Of a DNA stretch of 64,000 nucleotides, positions 43,865 through 54,751 are shown in pieces. The stretch lies in the NCBI GenBank assembly GCA_963669155.1, contig OZ022584.1:2597224-2661223 (forward strand), read 5' to 3'. The notes beneath the pieces are model-generated. The model was not told the DNA's origin, searched no databases, and saw only the letters and a list, made by a program, of their open reading frames with translations. The DNA is from Arbacia lixula (taxonomy: Eukaryota; Echinodermata; Echinoidea; Arbacioida; Arbaciidae). Position numbers and translations under genes: made by a program. The stretch's first letter is position 1. Each line of letters begins with the position of its first letter.

Positions 43865-46800
43865 AGAAAGAGGGGGGGGGGGGCATGAGGTGGAAGAAAG
43901 AATTTTTTTTAACATAATCATCATTATCACTTATCTTGCTTTCTCCCTTGCAACAAAATCATTATGCTACATACTATGATGAAAGGAAGGTAAATTTATA
44001 TCATCAAAACTACTTTGACACACTGCACATTTTCAAGCCAATTAATCATGACATGTAGCTTCCTACCTCTGTAGCCTTCAGGAGGGTGTCTGGTGGGCCG
44101 GATTTCTTCTCCAGCAGCTCCTCATACATGTCAATCATGGAAGCGAGGAGGAAAGGAGAGCGGATGCTCTCATCATACATTGTTTGGCAAGCCTGCATCA
44201 GCCCAGGGAAGGTGCTCATCTCACGCTGGGCTAGGACACTGTCAAAACAAGGACACAAAATATTAATTTGTCTATAGAATTAGGGTTAGTTTATATTGTC
44301 CATGACATGTGACTGGCATACAGGGTTTGATCTGGCATATACGCCAATGTTGCTTGAAACGTTAAGTGACGAAGAACATCATAAGACAAGCACATAATAT
44401 AATCTCTCTGTTTCATTTGATTCATTTTTTCATACCCATCTTGATTACATAAGTTATATTCCATATTTTCAAAGGTGTTGTCACATACAAAGTAATTTTA
44501 TGAGAGCTGAAAAAGGCATGTAATGAATCTTACCCTTTCAAGAAGTTCCATGAGCTTTCATTGTTGGGTGCTTTTCTGATGAAGCCCATTGTGTACCTGA
44601 GATGTAAGATGAGAAAGGCATCTTTTCTGACACATCTATTTTCCCTTTTTATATTTTATTGGAATATTGACACACATGAAACTCAGCTTGTCTATCATGA
44701 AAACTGCTGTGAAGTCTTCACCAAATATATCTACAGAATGTAATATATCTATTTGATGTATTTGTATGATCTTCATTGGCATATTAATTCTCCCTTCATT
44801 GTTTAAATATTGCAGGAAAATAAACATACAGATATAAATCCAATGCAGTCTACTCCCTTTATAACAAGGTGCTTAGCACATAGGCAAGTATCTCATCGTA
44901 TCCATTACTAAGCACATAGATTTTCACATGCATTGTATGTACCTGGGACAGGGACAATGGCCTCATTGTAACAAAATGATCTTGTACTTGTGCTCATTAT
45001 GACATGAGTGGACTGTATTGTTAACGTTTGTGCACAATTCTCCTCTCCTCAAGGTAATGAAAACCTTCAGTTACTTACTTGACACCTTCACCCCTTCACT
45101 ATATCTACAGAAAATAACATGCTAATTTGTGTAAGTGTTGTAATCTTCAATGGCATATAAATTCTTCTTTAAATGTTTAAGAGCAAAAATAAACATTTAC
45201 ACATAAATATTTGCCCATGTTGCACCTAATTCCACTCTCCTTGAGGCAATGAACCCTTATCCCCACTCACTTGACTTCTCTATCCACGATGCTGTCCTCA
45301 CCGAACCCTGTGCTGTTGCTGATGACGAAGTAGCGCTGGTTCCAGGCAGAATTATTCCTGAGGTCTTCTTCCAAGAGGCTGTTGACGTAGTCTAGCTCGC
45401 TGTCCCACAGCCCAAAGGTCTGCAGCACCCACTGCCGGTGCGACCAGGCGTGGTAATTCTTGGCATCCTTCTCCAGCACCTGAGCTGTGAAGGAGAGCTC
45501 AGTGGATGGGTCCTTCAGCCATTCCACCACAGCACGCCGGTGGTGCCTGGGGTTTGGAGGGGGGGGGGGGGGGGGGTTAAAGTTGGAAGTGGTGTGATGA
45601 AGACAGGGCAGAAAGGTTTGAAAGGGGGTTAAATGTGTGGGAAGAGTGGTGTGATGAAGGGATTTGGAAAGAGATTTTAAAGTATGGAATATTCAGGGAG
45701 AAAGCTTGAAGAGGAGAGGGAGTAAAGTTGAGGTAAGTTTGTTTGTGGTGAGGGGAGGGGGTTGAAAGGGGTACAGAGGTATGGACAGGGGTGCATGAAT
45801 ATGTATGTATGTGTGTGTGGGGGGAGGAAGAAATTTGAATGTTGGGGAAGGTTTGGAAGAGTAGAGAACAGAGTGTGTGGGGAGGGGAAGTTTGAGGGAT
45901 GGAAATGCCAATGGTGATTGAGAGGTGAGGTTGGAGGGATGGGTTGAAGGGGGATAAGTAAGTGAGATAACAAACAACAAGGAGGGGTGACATGTGTGGA
46001 GTGCATGTGGGCAGAAGGGGTAGTGGATGGGATGGGCAGGTCAGGACAGGTACAAGAAAGACACGTCGGAGTAAAACATGAGGTAGAGAAAGGTCAGAGA
46101 CAGAGTGGAAAAGATGACATGAAAAAGATATAATTGAAACCAATACTTCTTGTGGATATCTAATTACAATGCTTTGCTTTCAATATCATTCAATATGTCT
46201 TACTCCACACAATACATCATGAACACTGGAAATATTTGTCACACTTCTCAAGGCTTATTAAATCAATTTTTGTTTTAAACATAGCATACTCTCTCACATC
46301 ATCATACAATATTCAAAATAGCTGGAATCAACCAGATTCCCCCTAATATACAAACGTACAACCTCACAAATCTAAGAGCAATATGTCTCTCATTGTGGAA
46401 GATATGTAAGAAATAATGGGGCAGAATGAACTCGCCAATACAACTACAGTAGAGCATGAGATCAGCTTCCCACCTGACTGTGAGCTATTGCAATTTAGTG
46501 CAGTCAATCACCATATTATACATGCATGTAGTTGACTGCATTAGACTGCAATCAATAGCAGTCACACTTGACAACCGATCTCAGACTCATAACCCTCTCA
46601 TTACCATGGACACGTCCACTGTATTATGAGTCAATAGTATATTCATGACTTGGTACTGAGGTTTATTCTAGTTCCAAACTCTGATCTTACCACACTTGAT
46701 AATTTTTTGGGTGCTCTAGAATGACTTCTGTGATATACTGCATCTCCTCTTGCAAGTCCTTCTTCAAAGCCTGCAGTAGAACCCGTCTGTAATGCCTGCA

Positions 46801-49800
46801 AGTAGACATCAGTTTTAAAGAGAAACATATCAACAGAAAACAATCTAATATACTGGTACATGCATCCTAGGTAAATCCAACAGATATTAATGACATTAGT
46901 ACCCTGTGAATGAATGAATTGATTAGTGCTTCAATATGGTAATCTTATACATGAACCAAAGGGTTTTTGGATGAACTGACCAACATGGCAATGATTTTGT
47001 TTGTTCTTCATGACGTCATACTTTTCCTCCTTGATTCTGATTATTATAATATTACATCTCAGTAATCAAGCATTTTGACAAGAGAAATTACAACATAATT
47101 TCCCTTTTAGGTACAAATTGGCTTCCATCTCCAACTAATTGTTGCTGATACAATTGATCAACTCTTTTTATGCTTCATGCTAATTTTTTTAGCAGATGAG
47201 AACGTGCTTCTTGCAGAGAATCTCTCACACAACAGCATGCCGCATGCAGATTTATTTACATAGTACATGTAGGCGAATGGAAATGCCTATTGTACTGTAT
47301 TCAATCTGATGTGGTGATTTTGGGGCACGAAACCACAGTGTACATGTGTTACTCTACCGACACCATCATATAAAAAAATATGATTTGAAATATACCATCC
47401 ATTGCTCAAGGGCTACTCTTGGGAAGTGCTGAAAATACCTGGCACAGTGTCTATTGTGTGCGTGGCTCCGAGAGCATAGCGCACACAAAGAGGTAAGAAC
47501 TCTAAAAATGTGTCTCCTTGTCACATCTTGTTTGGGGCAAGTGTGCACAATAAGTCACATGCAACCAGCAAATGCTACAGTTTATCCTTTGCAATTCTAT
47601 GGCACAAAAGGGTTTGTCCACTACAGCTTTGGGGGCTCGTGGTTGTAACTTTGTACACTCAAAAAGTATATATTTTACTTCATTTGATTTGTATCATTTT
47701 TCACAATTTGTATGATTCATATAAAAAGAGTGAGAGAAAGTGTGTGTGCGGGGGAGGGGGGGGGGGGGCGATAACAGACCAGACAGACAGATAAACATAA
47801 AGACGCCTACCAGACAGTGTAGTTGGCTGCATTGAGCTCTACAGCATCTTTGGTGAGTTGGAATGCTCTCTCACTGCGCTCATCTGCCTTCAGGATGGCA
47901 CGGAAATAATCAAAGACATCCTGAACTGTGTGTGCAAGTCAGATAAGCAAGTATAGCTACTAGGTTACCATGAAACATTCATAAATTAACATTAAACATA
48001 CATGTATATCAACCATTGTTCATAATCAAATACAAAATAAAGAATTCTAAGTCTAATAACCATAACATACATTATATCAGTTAAAACTTGTCTTAGGTGA
48101 AATATGCCATTTTTTGGACTGATCTACAAGAGCTAAGAGCCTATGTGGAAAAGCAACTGAGTTTAATCATGTTCATGTTTGGATTTAAAATCCATGATTA
48201 ATTGTAATTTTAAATTACAAAGATTTTAATTAGTGGATGTTGCCATGCCATGGCTAGTCAAATTCAACTTCAATTTTTAAATCAAGCTGTTGACTTGTTG
48301 CTGATATGACGCAAAAGATGTATTTTTATCATCATTTATATTGGCATGAAGGTTGATAAAACATATCAATTGCAATGTCAACTACTCTTCTGACAATGCC
48401 ATGGAATAAATATTCTAAGGGATATATATGATTAATTCTGGCAAGAAAAGGTTCTGACTTCTGAGGCATCACTAATAATAGTACTAAAATTTTTTTTCAA
48501 TGTCCTACATACAGTTAGGGATGCCCATGTGTCACTAGATGGCACTACGCACGTGAGCGCGAAAACGGAATGGCAAAATGGTGGGCTCAGTTTGCGAGAC
48601 ATGTGATCTGTTTGGGTAGTGGCCTTACGATGTCAATTATTATCAAAGTAAATTTATGGGTTGGGAATTTGAGCTTGGCCACACCAGCATGAATCCTTCC
48701 TTCATTTGTGATAAAAAGTTTTGGGAAAGCTGCGGTGATCGAGCGAGATCAAAAAACTTTGCGGTAAATTTTTGCAAATTCACTTCACTTTTTCTTGAAT
48801 CATGGTGAAAACGAAAATGTTCTGTTATGAGGATCAATTAGAAACAAGAGTAGTGTCAAAAGTAAATACTTCGCATTAATTAATTAGCAATTACGCAAAT
48901 TTTGTGTGCAGTGACGTGTAGTGGCATTATCTGTGACTCAGAGAGGTAACCAGTCAACTCGCACCACGACCTAGTCGCACCATGACCAACTCGCCCCAAA
49001 TTTGATCAAATCGTCCCACTTTTTGGTCAAGTCGCCCCACTTTTTTCCACATGAATTCTGAGTTTTTCCTAATTCTTTCATATAAATGACAAGAAGTATA
49101 CATTCTTCAAACCATTTATGAAAAAATGAGGCATAAAGTTGAACAATTAGGAGAATTCATGTGAAAAAAAGTGGGGCGACTTGACCAAGAAAGTGGGACG
49201 ACTTGTCCAAATTTGGGGCGACTTGGTCGTGGTGCGAGTTGACATGGATTCCTCAGAGACGATGCTAAAATCTTGTTTAAATACTTTTCTTGTTATTTTG
49301 CCAAAATCAATGATTTCTATGGATTATCTATAGTGTAAACATTCATATATGGTGAGCACTTGTATTTTGAAGTTGTTTTTATTTCATGGGCGTCCCTATA
49401 TAGTGAGTGGTCCACAAACAGGCCTTGCCCCTTGTCCTTGAAAAAGCCTGTGTATTTCTGCTCAATATGCATTAGTAAACAAATATTAAAAAGAAAACAA
49501 GCGGGCCGGTGTGAGGCACCCGCATCATAAAGACATAGACCCCTACAGGCCTAATCATGATAATGTAGATCTTCTACAGGCTGTAGTGTAAGTTGCAGTA
49601 ACCATTACTGCAACCAGCCCGCTCACAGTCACACAGTGAGCGGGCTGTGGAGCACGGAGCTTTGAAGCACGGAAGTTGAGATTAGCAGTGATTATATTAG
49701 TTGGTTTCAGCAATTCTGTAACTCAAAACTCAAATATATTGCACATATTCACATAAAATATATACCTGAATAATTCCGGGGTTGATTTGAAGATGAATTT

Positions 49801-50449
49801 AATCCATGTTGCATTTTTTAAAAATTATTCTTGACCTAAAGTGGTTCAGAATCGCACGACCATGACGACAACTTATGCGCATGCGCCAGTTCCCCTTTAC
49901 AGTATACATTTTTGAAGCAGCCAAGATGGCAGCCTCAGCGGACGGTATTCGATCATGATCATTTGTGAAGAAGGAATATGTAACGTTGCTTAACATTTTC
50001 AAACAATTTTATAGCTCAGGTATACATTCAATACATTTAGCCATTTATATATGATAAATGTACTTGAAATAAGTAATTCATTCATGTGCACGGGATGATT
50101 TCTCAGTAGTCGGACCAGACATGCAAGGAAATTTGTGGCGAGCCCTTAGGACGCTCCCGCTGCGCGGGATCGGGAGCAGTCCCGGGGCTACATCTACAGT
50201 AACCACAACCACTGACTGGCAATTGGTAACATAAAAGAGCACACGCGGGACTACTACACCTACACTATCGATGTAATAAAAGGCATATTTACATCTTTCT
50301 GAGTATGCAATCCTGACAACAGGATTCGGTCCATCATCCTGACTTATTGGAGTGATATCCTTCCATTCTTCTCGATCTCGATAAAACTGGAAACCGAAAT
50401 CATCCTCGAAATCAGAACCTGAATCAGCGTCGACTTCCTGTGTAGCCAT
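43657..50449 (-). CDS. FNTA: Protein farnesyltransferase / geranylgeranyltransferase type I alpha subunit, complete
   Basis: Seven minus-strand exons join in phase (50449-50293, 47925-47811, 46795-46691, 45546-45271, 44596-44534, 44238-44067, 43761-43657) to give 330 residues and a TAG stop. The start ATG has purine at -3 and G at +4. Seen: the conserved [15 protein letters not shown] near the N-terminus, then prenyltransferase-alpha helical repeats with the W-x-x-R pattern: [62 protein letters not shown]. Known of the family: the alpha subunit pairs with FNTB or PGGT1B to attach farnesyl or geranylgeranyl to CaaX-box cysteines (Ras, Rho, lamins) in the cytosol. Human FNTA is 379 aa, longer mainly through a proline/glutamine-rich N-terminus that is replaced here by a short acidic segment (residues 6-17). 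The gene is divergent from PRELID1 and convergent with BTRC. Confidence 0.96.
44067..44238 (-). CDS. FNTA: FNTA exon 6
   Basis: Acceptor ttgacAG and donor GAG|GTAGGA. It encodes [18 protein letters not shown], then [20 protein letters not shown]. It corresponds to the human region around HSSPYLIAFLVDIYEDMLE and is more diverged than the catalytic repeats. Confidence 0.93.
44534..44596 (-). CDS. FNTA: FNTA exon 5 (63 nt)
   Basis: Acceptor tctcAG and donor AGG|GTAAGA. It encodes [20 protein letters not shown] and part of Gly, matching human [21 protein letters not shown]. Short, but placed firmly by phase on both sides. Confidence 0.93.
45020..45130 (-). repeat. Partial intronic copy of the FNTA exon 4 donor region
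   Basis: On the plus strand CTCCTCAAGGTAATGAA and TACTTACTTGACACCTTCAC parallels CTCCTTGAGGCAATGAA and CACTCACTTGACTTCTCTAT at 45237-45285, 192 bp away. On the transcript strand the copy contains GTCAA|GTAAGT, a stronger donor consensus than the real GTCAA|GTGAGT. Confidence 0.6.
45271..45546 (-). CDS. FNTA: FNTA exon 4 (largest)
   Basis: Acceptor ccccAG and donor TCAA|GTGAGT. 91 whole codons: [53 protein letters not shown] and [17 protein letters not shown] can be read directly. A run of 18 G on the plus strand (45559-45576), C on the transcript, lies 12 nt before the acceptor and probably serves as polypyrimidine tract. Confidence 0.96.
46691..46795 (-). CDS. FNTA: FNTA exon 3
   Basis: Acceptor cttgcAG and donor GTG|GTAAGA. 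It encodes (W)[18 protein letters not shown], then [16 protein letters not shown] and part of Trp, aligning with human HFRRVLLKSLQKDLHEEM. Confidence 0.95.
47811..47925 (-). CDS. FNTA: FNTA exon 2
   Basis: Acceptor cacacAG and donor CTG|GTAGGC. It encodes (F)[19 protein letters not shown], then [18 protein letters not shown] and part of Trp, matching human FRDVYDYFRAVLQRDERSER and following. Confidence 0.95.
48518..49396. mobile_element. TA-flanked inverted-repeat element hosting a nested insertion
   Basis: Ends GGGATGCCCATG and CATGGGCGTCCC in inverted orientation with TA on both outer sides. Without the nested 307-bp element it is about 570 bp. No ORF. Mariner-like target; superfamily inferred. 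Confidence 0.55.
48945..49251. mobile_element. Palindromic element with 8-bp target duplication CTCAGAGA
   Basis: Arms GTCAACTCGCACCACGACC and GGTCGTGGTGCGAGTTGAC plus inner GTCGCCCCACTTTTTT and its complement make a near-perfect palindrome of about 290 bp. CTCAGAGA lies on both sides (48937-48944, 49252-49259). The 8-bp duplication suggests a hAT-type transposase. Confidence 0.75.
49616..49646. repeat. GC-rich 11-bp hairpin
   Basis: AGCCCGCTCAC and GTGAGCGGGCT separated by nine bases, in FNTA intron 1. Confidence 0.85.
50293..50449 (-). CDS. FNTA: FNTA exon 1 (start codon)
   Basis: Starts [20 protein letters not shown] and runs through [19 protein letters not shown] to AYSER plus one base. 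Donor AGAT|GTAAAT was chosen because it is the junction that keeps phase with exon 2 and restores the Phe found in human YSDKF. Reading on past the donor gives sequence unlike the family. Confidence 0.92.
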
Positions 50450-50552
50450 GCCTGACGATGTGTAGAGCGTTGGATGAACACTCACCCAATAAGTGATTAC
50501 ACTGAGTTAGGTGCTCGCCAAAAATTACAGCTCAATGCAGAGCCGTAGCTGG

Positions 50553-50790
50553 GCGCATTTCTCGATACGATGACAACTCTAACCTCAATTTTGATAGTTA
50601 GCACTGAGGTGATTCCATTGAAAACTGGTTCTTTATGGTTCAGTGGGTGATTCTCGAAGCTATTACAACTCAGCTCTAATTATGTTTGAACTGCTCGGAC
50701 CCTGTGCGCATTTCTCGACACAATGACAACTCTAACCTCAGCTCTAACTCCAAGCACTGAGGTGATTCTCGAAGCTACTTTAGCCTCAGC
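50553..50790. repeat. Duplicated segment immediately upstream of FNTA
   Basis: GCGCATTTCTCGATACGATG and GCGCATTTCTCGACACAATG, each followed by ACAACTCTAACCTCA and GCACTGAGGTGATTC, 153 bp apart. AGCTCTAA motifs recur throughout. The position suggests promoter-proximal sequence. Confidence 0.75.
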
Positions 50791-51593
50791 TCTAAATGCT
50801 GGAATTGCTTGCATCTATTGTTCTCTACCGGACGATCCTTGAGTATATAGTGACTTATAAATTTATGGAAAGCTGATTTGCGAAATTAATTAGGACTGTG
50901 AAAAATAAATAAATTTGCACAAAAAAGTACGCGTTCTGCATTTTGTCAGAATTCGCTAAGCATTAAATCAGCTGTGGCGGGGATAGGGTTTTGCTTGTTT
51001 AACATCACTCCATTGAAGGCGAGATTATGAAAAAGGTTAATAGATATTTCAAAATATAGAGAATCATCCGAGCATTCCCTATATACACCAGAGGGCTAGT
51101 CCAAGCAATCCAAAATTTTAACACTGTTTCACTCGTGTTTGCTTAGGCCTATTTATTTTTGAACGATTCAGCCGTTTACGTTTCATTTTGCATCAGTTAT
51201 GAATATCAACACATGCATGATGATAACCCGGCCTTCCTTCAATATTCAGACATGTTTGCGTATACTAGCTATCATTAACATGGTATCTTTCAACACGAAT
51301 ATGACCAAAATGGAAAGCATGAAAGAAAATCGATGAATTGATTTAGAAAATGAGAGCCTAGCAAACTTCGTGACATATACATCAAGCCATAGACTAATCA
51401 ACGTGACAATACTTCGCTCCATATTAAACAAAATTATAATTATTTCAACCTGACATTTTATCAATTATTTGCGGACTTTCGTGAGAATTAAAGGCTATCA
51501 ATTATCATTTTGTCTGAAAATTCCGATCCGGTATATCGATGCACGAAATGTCACTGATGATATCCGATCTCTTCGAGCAACGGTTTAGCCTCA

Positions 51594-52065
51594 TTAAAGG
51601 AGAAGTTCACCCTGAAGTTATTTTGGTTTCAATAAAAAGAATCAAATGAAAGGAACACATGAGTGAAGGTTTGGTGAAAATCGGTGAAAGGAAAAGAAAG
51701 TTATTTGATTTTAACATTTTTATTTTGTGACGTCACATGCGAGGTGCTCTCTCATATGATGAGTACAATTTGTGTTTTCGAAAATGTGCATTTTCTCACA
51801 AAAATATGCATCCTTTTACTTGTGCATTTGATACATTATTAGAAATACATTGTACATAAATACCTGTACGAAAAGAAATCATTCCGTTGTCAAAAAGAAA
51901 AAAAAAACACACAAAAGCAATCGACTTGTACACAACACTATGGGAGAGCACCTCGCACGTGACGTCACAAAATCAACATTTTAAAATCAAGTAACTTTCG
52001 TTTTCTGTGACCGATTTTCGTCAAACCTTCACTCATATGTTTCTTTCATTTGACTCTACCTGATT
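51594..52065. mobile_element. AGGGATAGTTCACC-family element, copy 2
   Basis: TTAAAGGAGAAGTTCACCCT at the left; arms TGAAAGGAAAAGAAAGTTAT and ACTTTCGTTTTCTGTGACCG; central TTGTGACGTCACATGCGAGG and CACGTGACGTCACAAAATC. The right end is lost. Confidence 0.7.
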
Positions 52066-53404
52066 TTCTCTCTTTTTGGTACTCCCTAACCAGTAGAGTA
52101 TTGATAAAGCTTTTATGTGTTTTTTTTTTTTTTTCACACGATCGTTACAAATATACATGATTAGATAATGCCTTAGGGCCTATTAATGAGTTTTCCTGCC
52201 AAAGTCTCATCATAATTCAAGCACTCATGATTCTTCAACTTTTCATTATATTTTGAATGAATTTCCTGAAATGTGTACAGGATCTTCTCAGAATTTAAAT
52301 TTTGATAGCTACCCCTGGCACATCTACATAAGAACGCTTTTATTTGAGAATAAATCTTGATCTAATTTAATATTCAAATGATTACTGAGTATTGCAATAA
52401 TTCTACCTGAGCTCAACAGATCAATTTAGGTTTTTCGTGTTCTTTATTTGTGTGGAGACAGCTGGGAAAGGGAGAAGCCCGCCTGCCCCACCATTTATTC
52501 GATCCATTTATCTTGTATTATCAATTGAAATAACCTAAATTGTCTTCAGTCCTCCAAGAACTGAATGTCTTTTTATTGAGGGTTGAAGCGAGGTCGAATT
52601 TTACATGGGCGTATTCTTTACTGGCCACGTTAAGTTACACACTAGAATCTTCTTCACCCTCGCGATATTGGAATTCTCGTGTCTCCTATAATTTTGCGAC
52701 AGAAACAAAGTGAAAGGTGAGAAAGTTGTATTACTCTACTGATATCACAATTTCAATGAATGGCATGGATAATGAAATTAATGATTGCAGAAACAATAGT
52801 TGACCGAGAGTGGTAAGATATTTTAAATTGTCTAAGGCTAGAAACTAGGGCGGCAGGACTCGTGCCTCGGGTAGTTCTGCTTTCATGGCTCCGTCGAGTT
52901 AGCGGGACGACGGCTAGCACTCTGGCGCTGCCTCTGGCTCTGGCCCGATCGTGGAGTGCGAGGCGATGCTGGAACTGATTACGATGCAGACGTAACTGAC
53001 TTGTCGGGCCGATGGCCCAGGCCAGCTAGGCAGGCGAACACAGATGTTGCGATTTACCACACTCATTTTGCCAGACTTGCATGCATGTCAGGCATTGTAT
53101 TTCCATTCATGACAATGTAACGCTACAAGCATGCACACGTGCACTCAATCGCCAGGCTGGAGGTGTGGCTCTTAAAACAGCGACACACGCCCTTTTAATT
53201 TATTTTTTTAGAGTACTTAAGATATATGACTGATGTTAACTTAGCAAAAGATAAGATAAAAGTTAGAGGTATAAATATGGCTTTTTCTTGCAGGTGACAC
53301 AGCTCCCGAGTCCAGGTACAAGCACCATGCACCAGTTACATACTTCATAGGCCATGTACTACACTATATGTAGCTGGTGCTTGTCCCAATATCAACCATG
53401 TTCA

Positions 53405-53570
53405 AAACCTAAATGCGTGAGACATGACGAGGTTGTGAACGATCCCAACCAGCCAATCATAGTTCGCGATAATAACGTCAGGCCACCGGCGATTCAACGG
53501 TCGCGGACTATGATTGGCTGGTTAAGATCGCTCACAACTTCGCGTCATGTCTCATGCATTTTGGATTTGA
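53405..53570. promoter_or_regulatory. Palindrome with two inward CCAAT boxes
   Basis: AAATGCGTGAGACATGACG, TTGTGAACGATC and CAGCCAATCATAGTTCGCG are mirrored by CGCGGACTATGATTGGCTG, GATCGCTCACAA and CGTCATGTCTCATGCATTT around a TAACGTCA-containing centre (CRE-like). It lies about 1.1 kb upstream of the PRELID1 start in the divergent intergenic region. It may be an element with promoter-like motifs; activity is inference. Confidence 0.45.
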
Positions 53571-53988
53571 TCGCTCACATTTTGAATCGAATGACGAGCG
53601 CTGTCGATAGACTGGTATATTTTGTCTGCTTCAGCATAAAACATGATGCTTTAGGGAAGGGAAAGGGAAGAAAACAGGAAGGAAAAGAGAAGGGAAAGGG
53701 AAGCTATCGGGAAGGAAAACAGAGACAGAGTACACGCATGGATATCGGCAAGCTTCGGGTATAAGCACAGACCAAAAGCCAAACACTCTTCATTCACCCC
53801 TTCCCACCTCAAATGGTCTGCACTCTGTGTTGTTTGCCATGAAAAATGGCCAGGAACTCTAAGGCTCCAAGGAACTTAAACTGAACAGCGCCATCTCTTG
53901 GCATGATGGACCCTATTATTGAGTGCGGACTATAAATATGTGCTCTTTCAACTTAAGGTATACGTGTATGCATGGGCCAGGTCTGTTT

Positions 53989-54288
53989 TTGTCTCGCCTG
54001 AACAAAGCTCGGTAGAGACCTAGTAATCACTTTTCCTGTTAGTCTGTTGGTCTGTTACAAAAATGTTTCTTTAACTTGCTTTCATTTCTTTATTTCTGTA
54101 TCAATTATGATCAAACTTGGTACAAATGATCCTTGGGTAATACCATATGTGTCGACATGAGGATGATGGGGTCAAAGTTCATCTAGGGGGTTAAAAGGTT
54201 TGAAAAAAATATTTAAATAAAAACTTAGCACTGTTTATCAATTGTGAAATCAGGCGAGATTCGTGGTTCGTGAACCACCTTGTTTGTC
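53989..54288. mobile_element. GTCTCGCCT-ended element, copy 2 (uninterrupted)
   Basis: TTGTCTCGCCTGAACAAAG to ATCAGGCGAGATTCGTGG, single inner unit. Carries the intact GACCTAGTAATCAC site that is interrupted in the copy at 37818. Confidence 0.65.
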
Positions 54289-54662
54289 TAAGGGAAACTC
54301 GGGGTTGATGTATTAAACTGTAAGATTATTTTTCTGATTGCATAGGAAACTTTTTTTATGGCTCAAAACTTGTGTGTTTGGGGGGGGGGGTGGGAGGGGA
54401 ATTGGGGGCCATTAATTTGTTTTGGAAAGGGTGTCTCACATTGGGATTGTTTATCCCTACACTGGTTCATAGTTACAAACTCTCCTTCTGAGTCTGAGAG
54501 TGCCTGGTAGTGCTCAGGAAAAATACATTTTATGTTCATATGTCTCTTTAATATTATTTTCTTACTCAGGTTTTCAGAGTCTATTCCAGGCAGGCAGGCA
54601 GGCGGCTCTCCATCTCAATACTTCAGTCTGTGCCTGCTTTGAGTGGCCATACTGCAACCAGA

Positions 54663-54751
54663 ATGAAATACTTCAGCGCAGCGACAACGTTCAAGAACTC
54701 CTGGGACCAAGTCTCATCTGCGTTCTGGCAGAAGTATCCAGGGCCTTACAG
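54663..54751 (+). CDS. PRELID1: PRELID1 exon 1 coding part
   Basis: 29 codons plus two bases of a Ser codon: MKYFSAATTFKNSWDQV, then FWQKYPGPY. The donor is ACAG|GTTTGT, a GT site departing from GTRAGT, but phase and protein fit are exact. A good acceptor (tactcAG at 54568-54569) lies 93 nt upstream, so the mRNA may begin in a separate non-coding exon. Confidence 0.92.

Larger units (their letters stand above)
43762..47810 (-). other. FNTA: FNTA introns between exons 2 and 7
   Basis: Intron 43762-44066 has GA repeats and a G12 run on the plus strand. Intron 44597-45270 carries a partial copy of the exon 4 donor region (45020-45130). Intron 45547-46690 begins, on the plus strand, with G18 and about 430 bases of G/A-rich sequence (45577-46020), so its transcript is strongly pyrimidine-rich. 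Intron 46796-47810 has a G-rich run (47750-47769) about 40 nt inside the exon 2 donor. No additional exon was recognised. Confidence 0.6.
47926..50292 (-). other. FNTA: FNTA intron 1 with nested elements
   Basis: Contains a TA-flanked element (48518-49396) with a second element inserted in it (48945-49251), and an 11-bp GC-rich hairpin (49616-49646). The rest, 47926-48517 and 49650-50292, shows no recognisable feature beyond AT richness. Confidence 0.6.
50450..54569. promoter_or_regulatory. Divergent intergenic region upstream of FNTA and PRELID1
   Basis: 4.2 kb lies between the two start codons, so both promoters should be here. Seen: a 153-bp-spaced duplication just upstream of FNTA (50553-50590 and 50706-50742), a copy of the AGGGATAGTTCACC family (51594-52065), a GC-richer block (52850-53050), a palindrome with two inward CCAAT boxes (53405-53570), a purine-rich stretch (53655-53735), a TATAAATA motif near 53931 and a GTCTCGCCT-ended element (53989-54288). 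Promoter assignment is inference. Confidence 0.35.

Noticed and set aside
44321-44345. Possible further FNTA exon between exons 5 and 6
   Set aside because: Exons 5 and 6 join in phase with a family-typical product, leaving no gap to fill.
45577-46143. 188-aa Pro/Ser/Thr-rich minus-strand ORFs
   Set aside because: They arise from the G/A-rich tract in FNTA intron 3; no homology recognised and the tract is low complexity.
50078-50485. 135-aa ORF as a complete FNTA exon, starting 12 codons upstream
   Set aside because: Only the part from the second Met to the donor at 50293 fits the family; the rest reads into the intron, and the upstream Met lies in a weaker context without homology.
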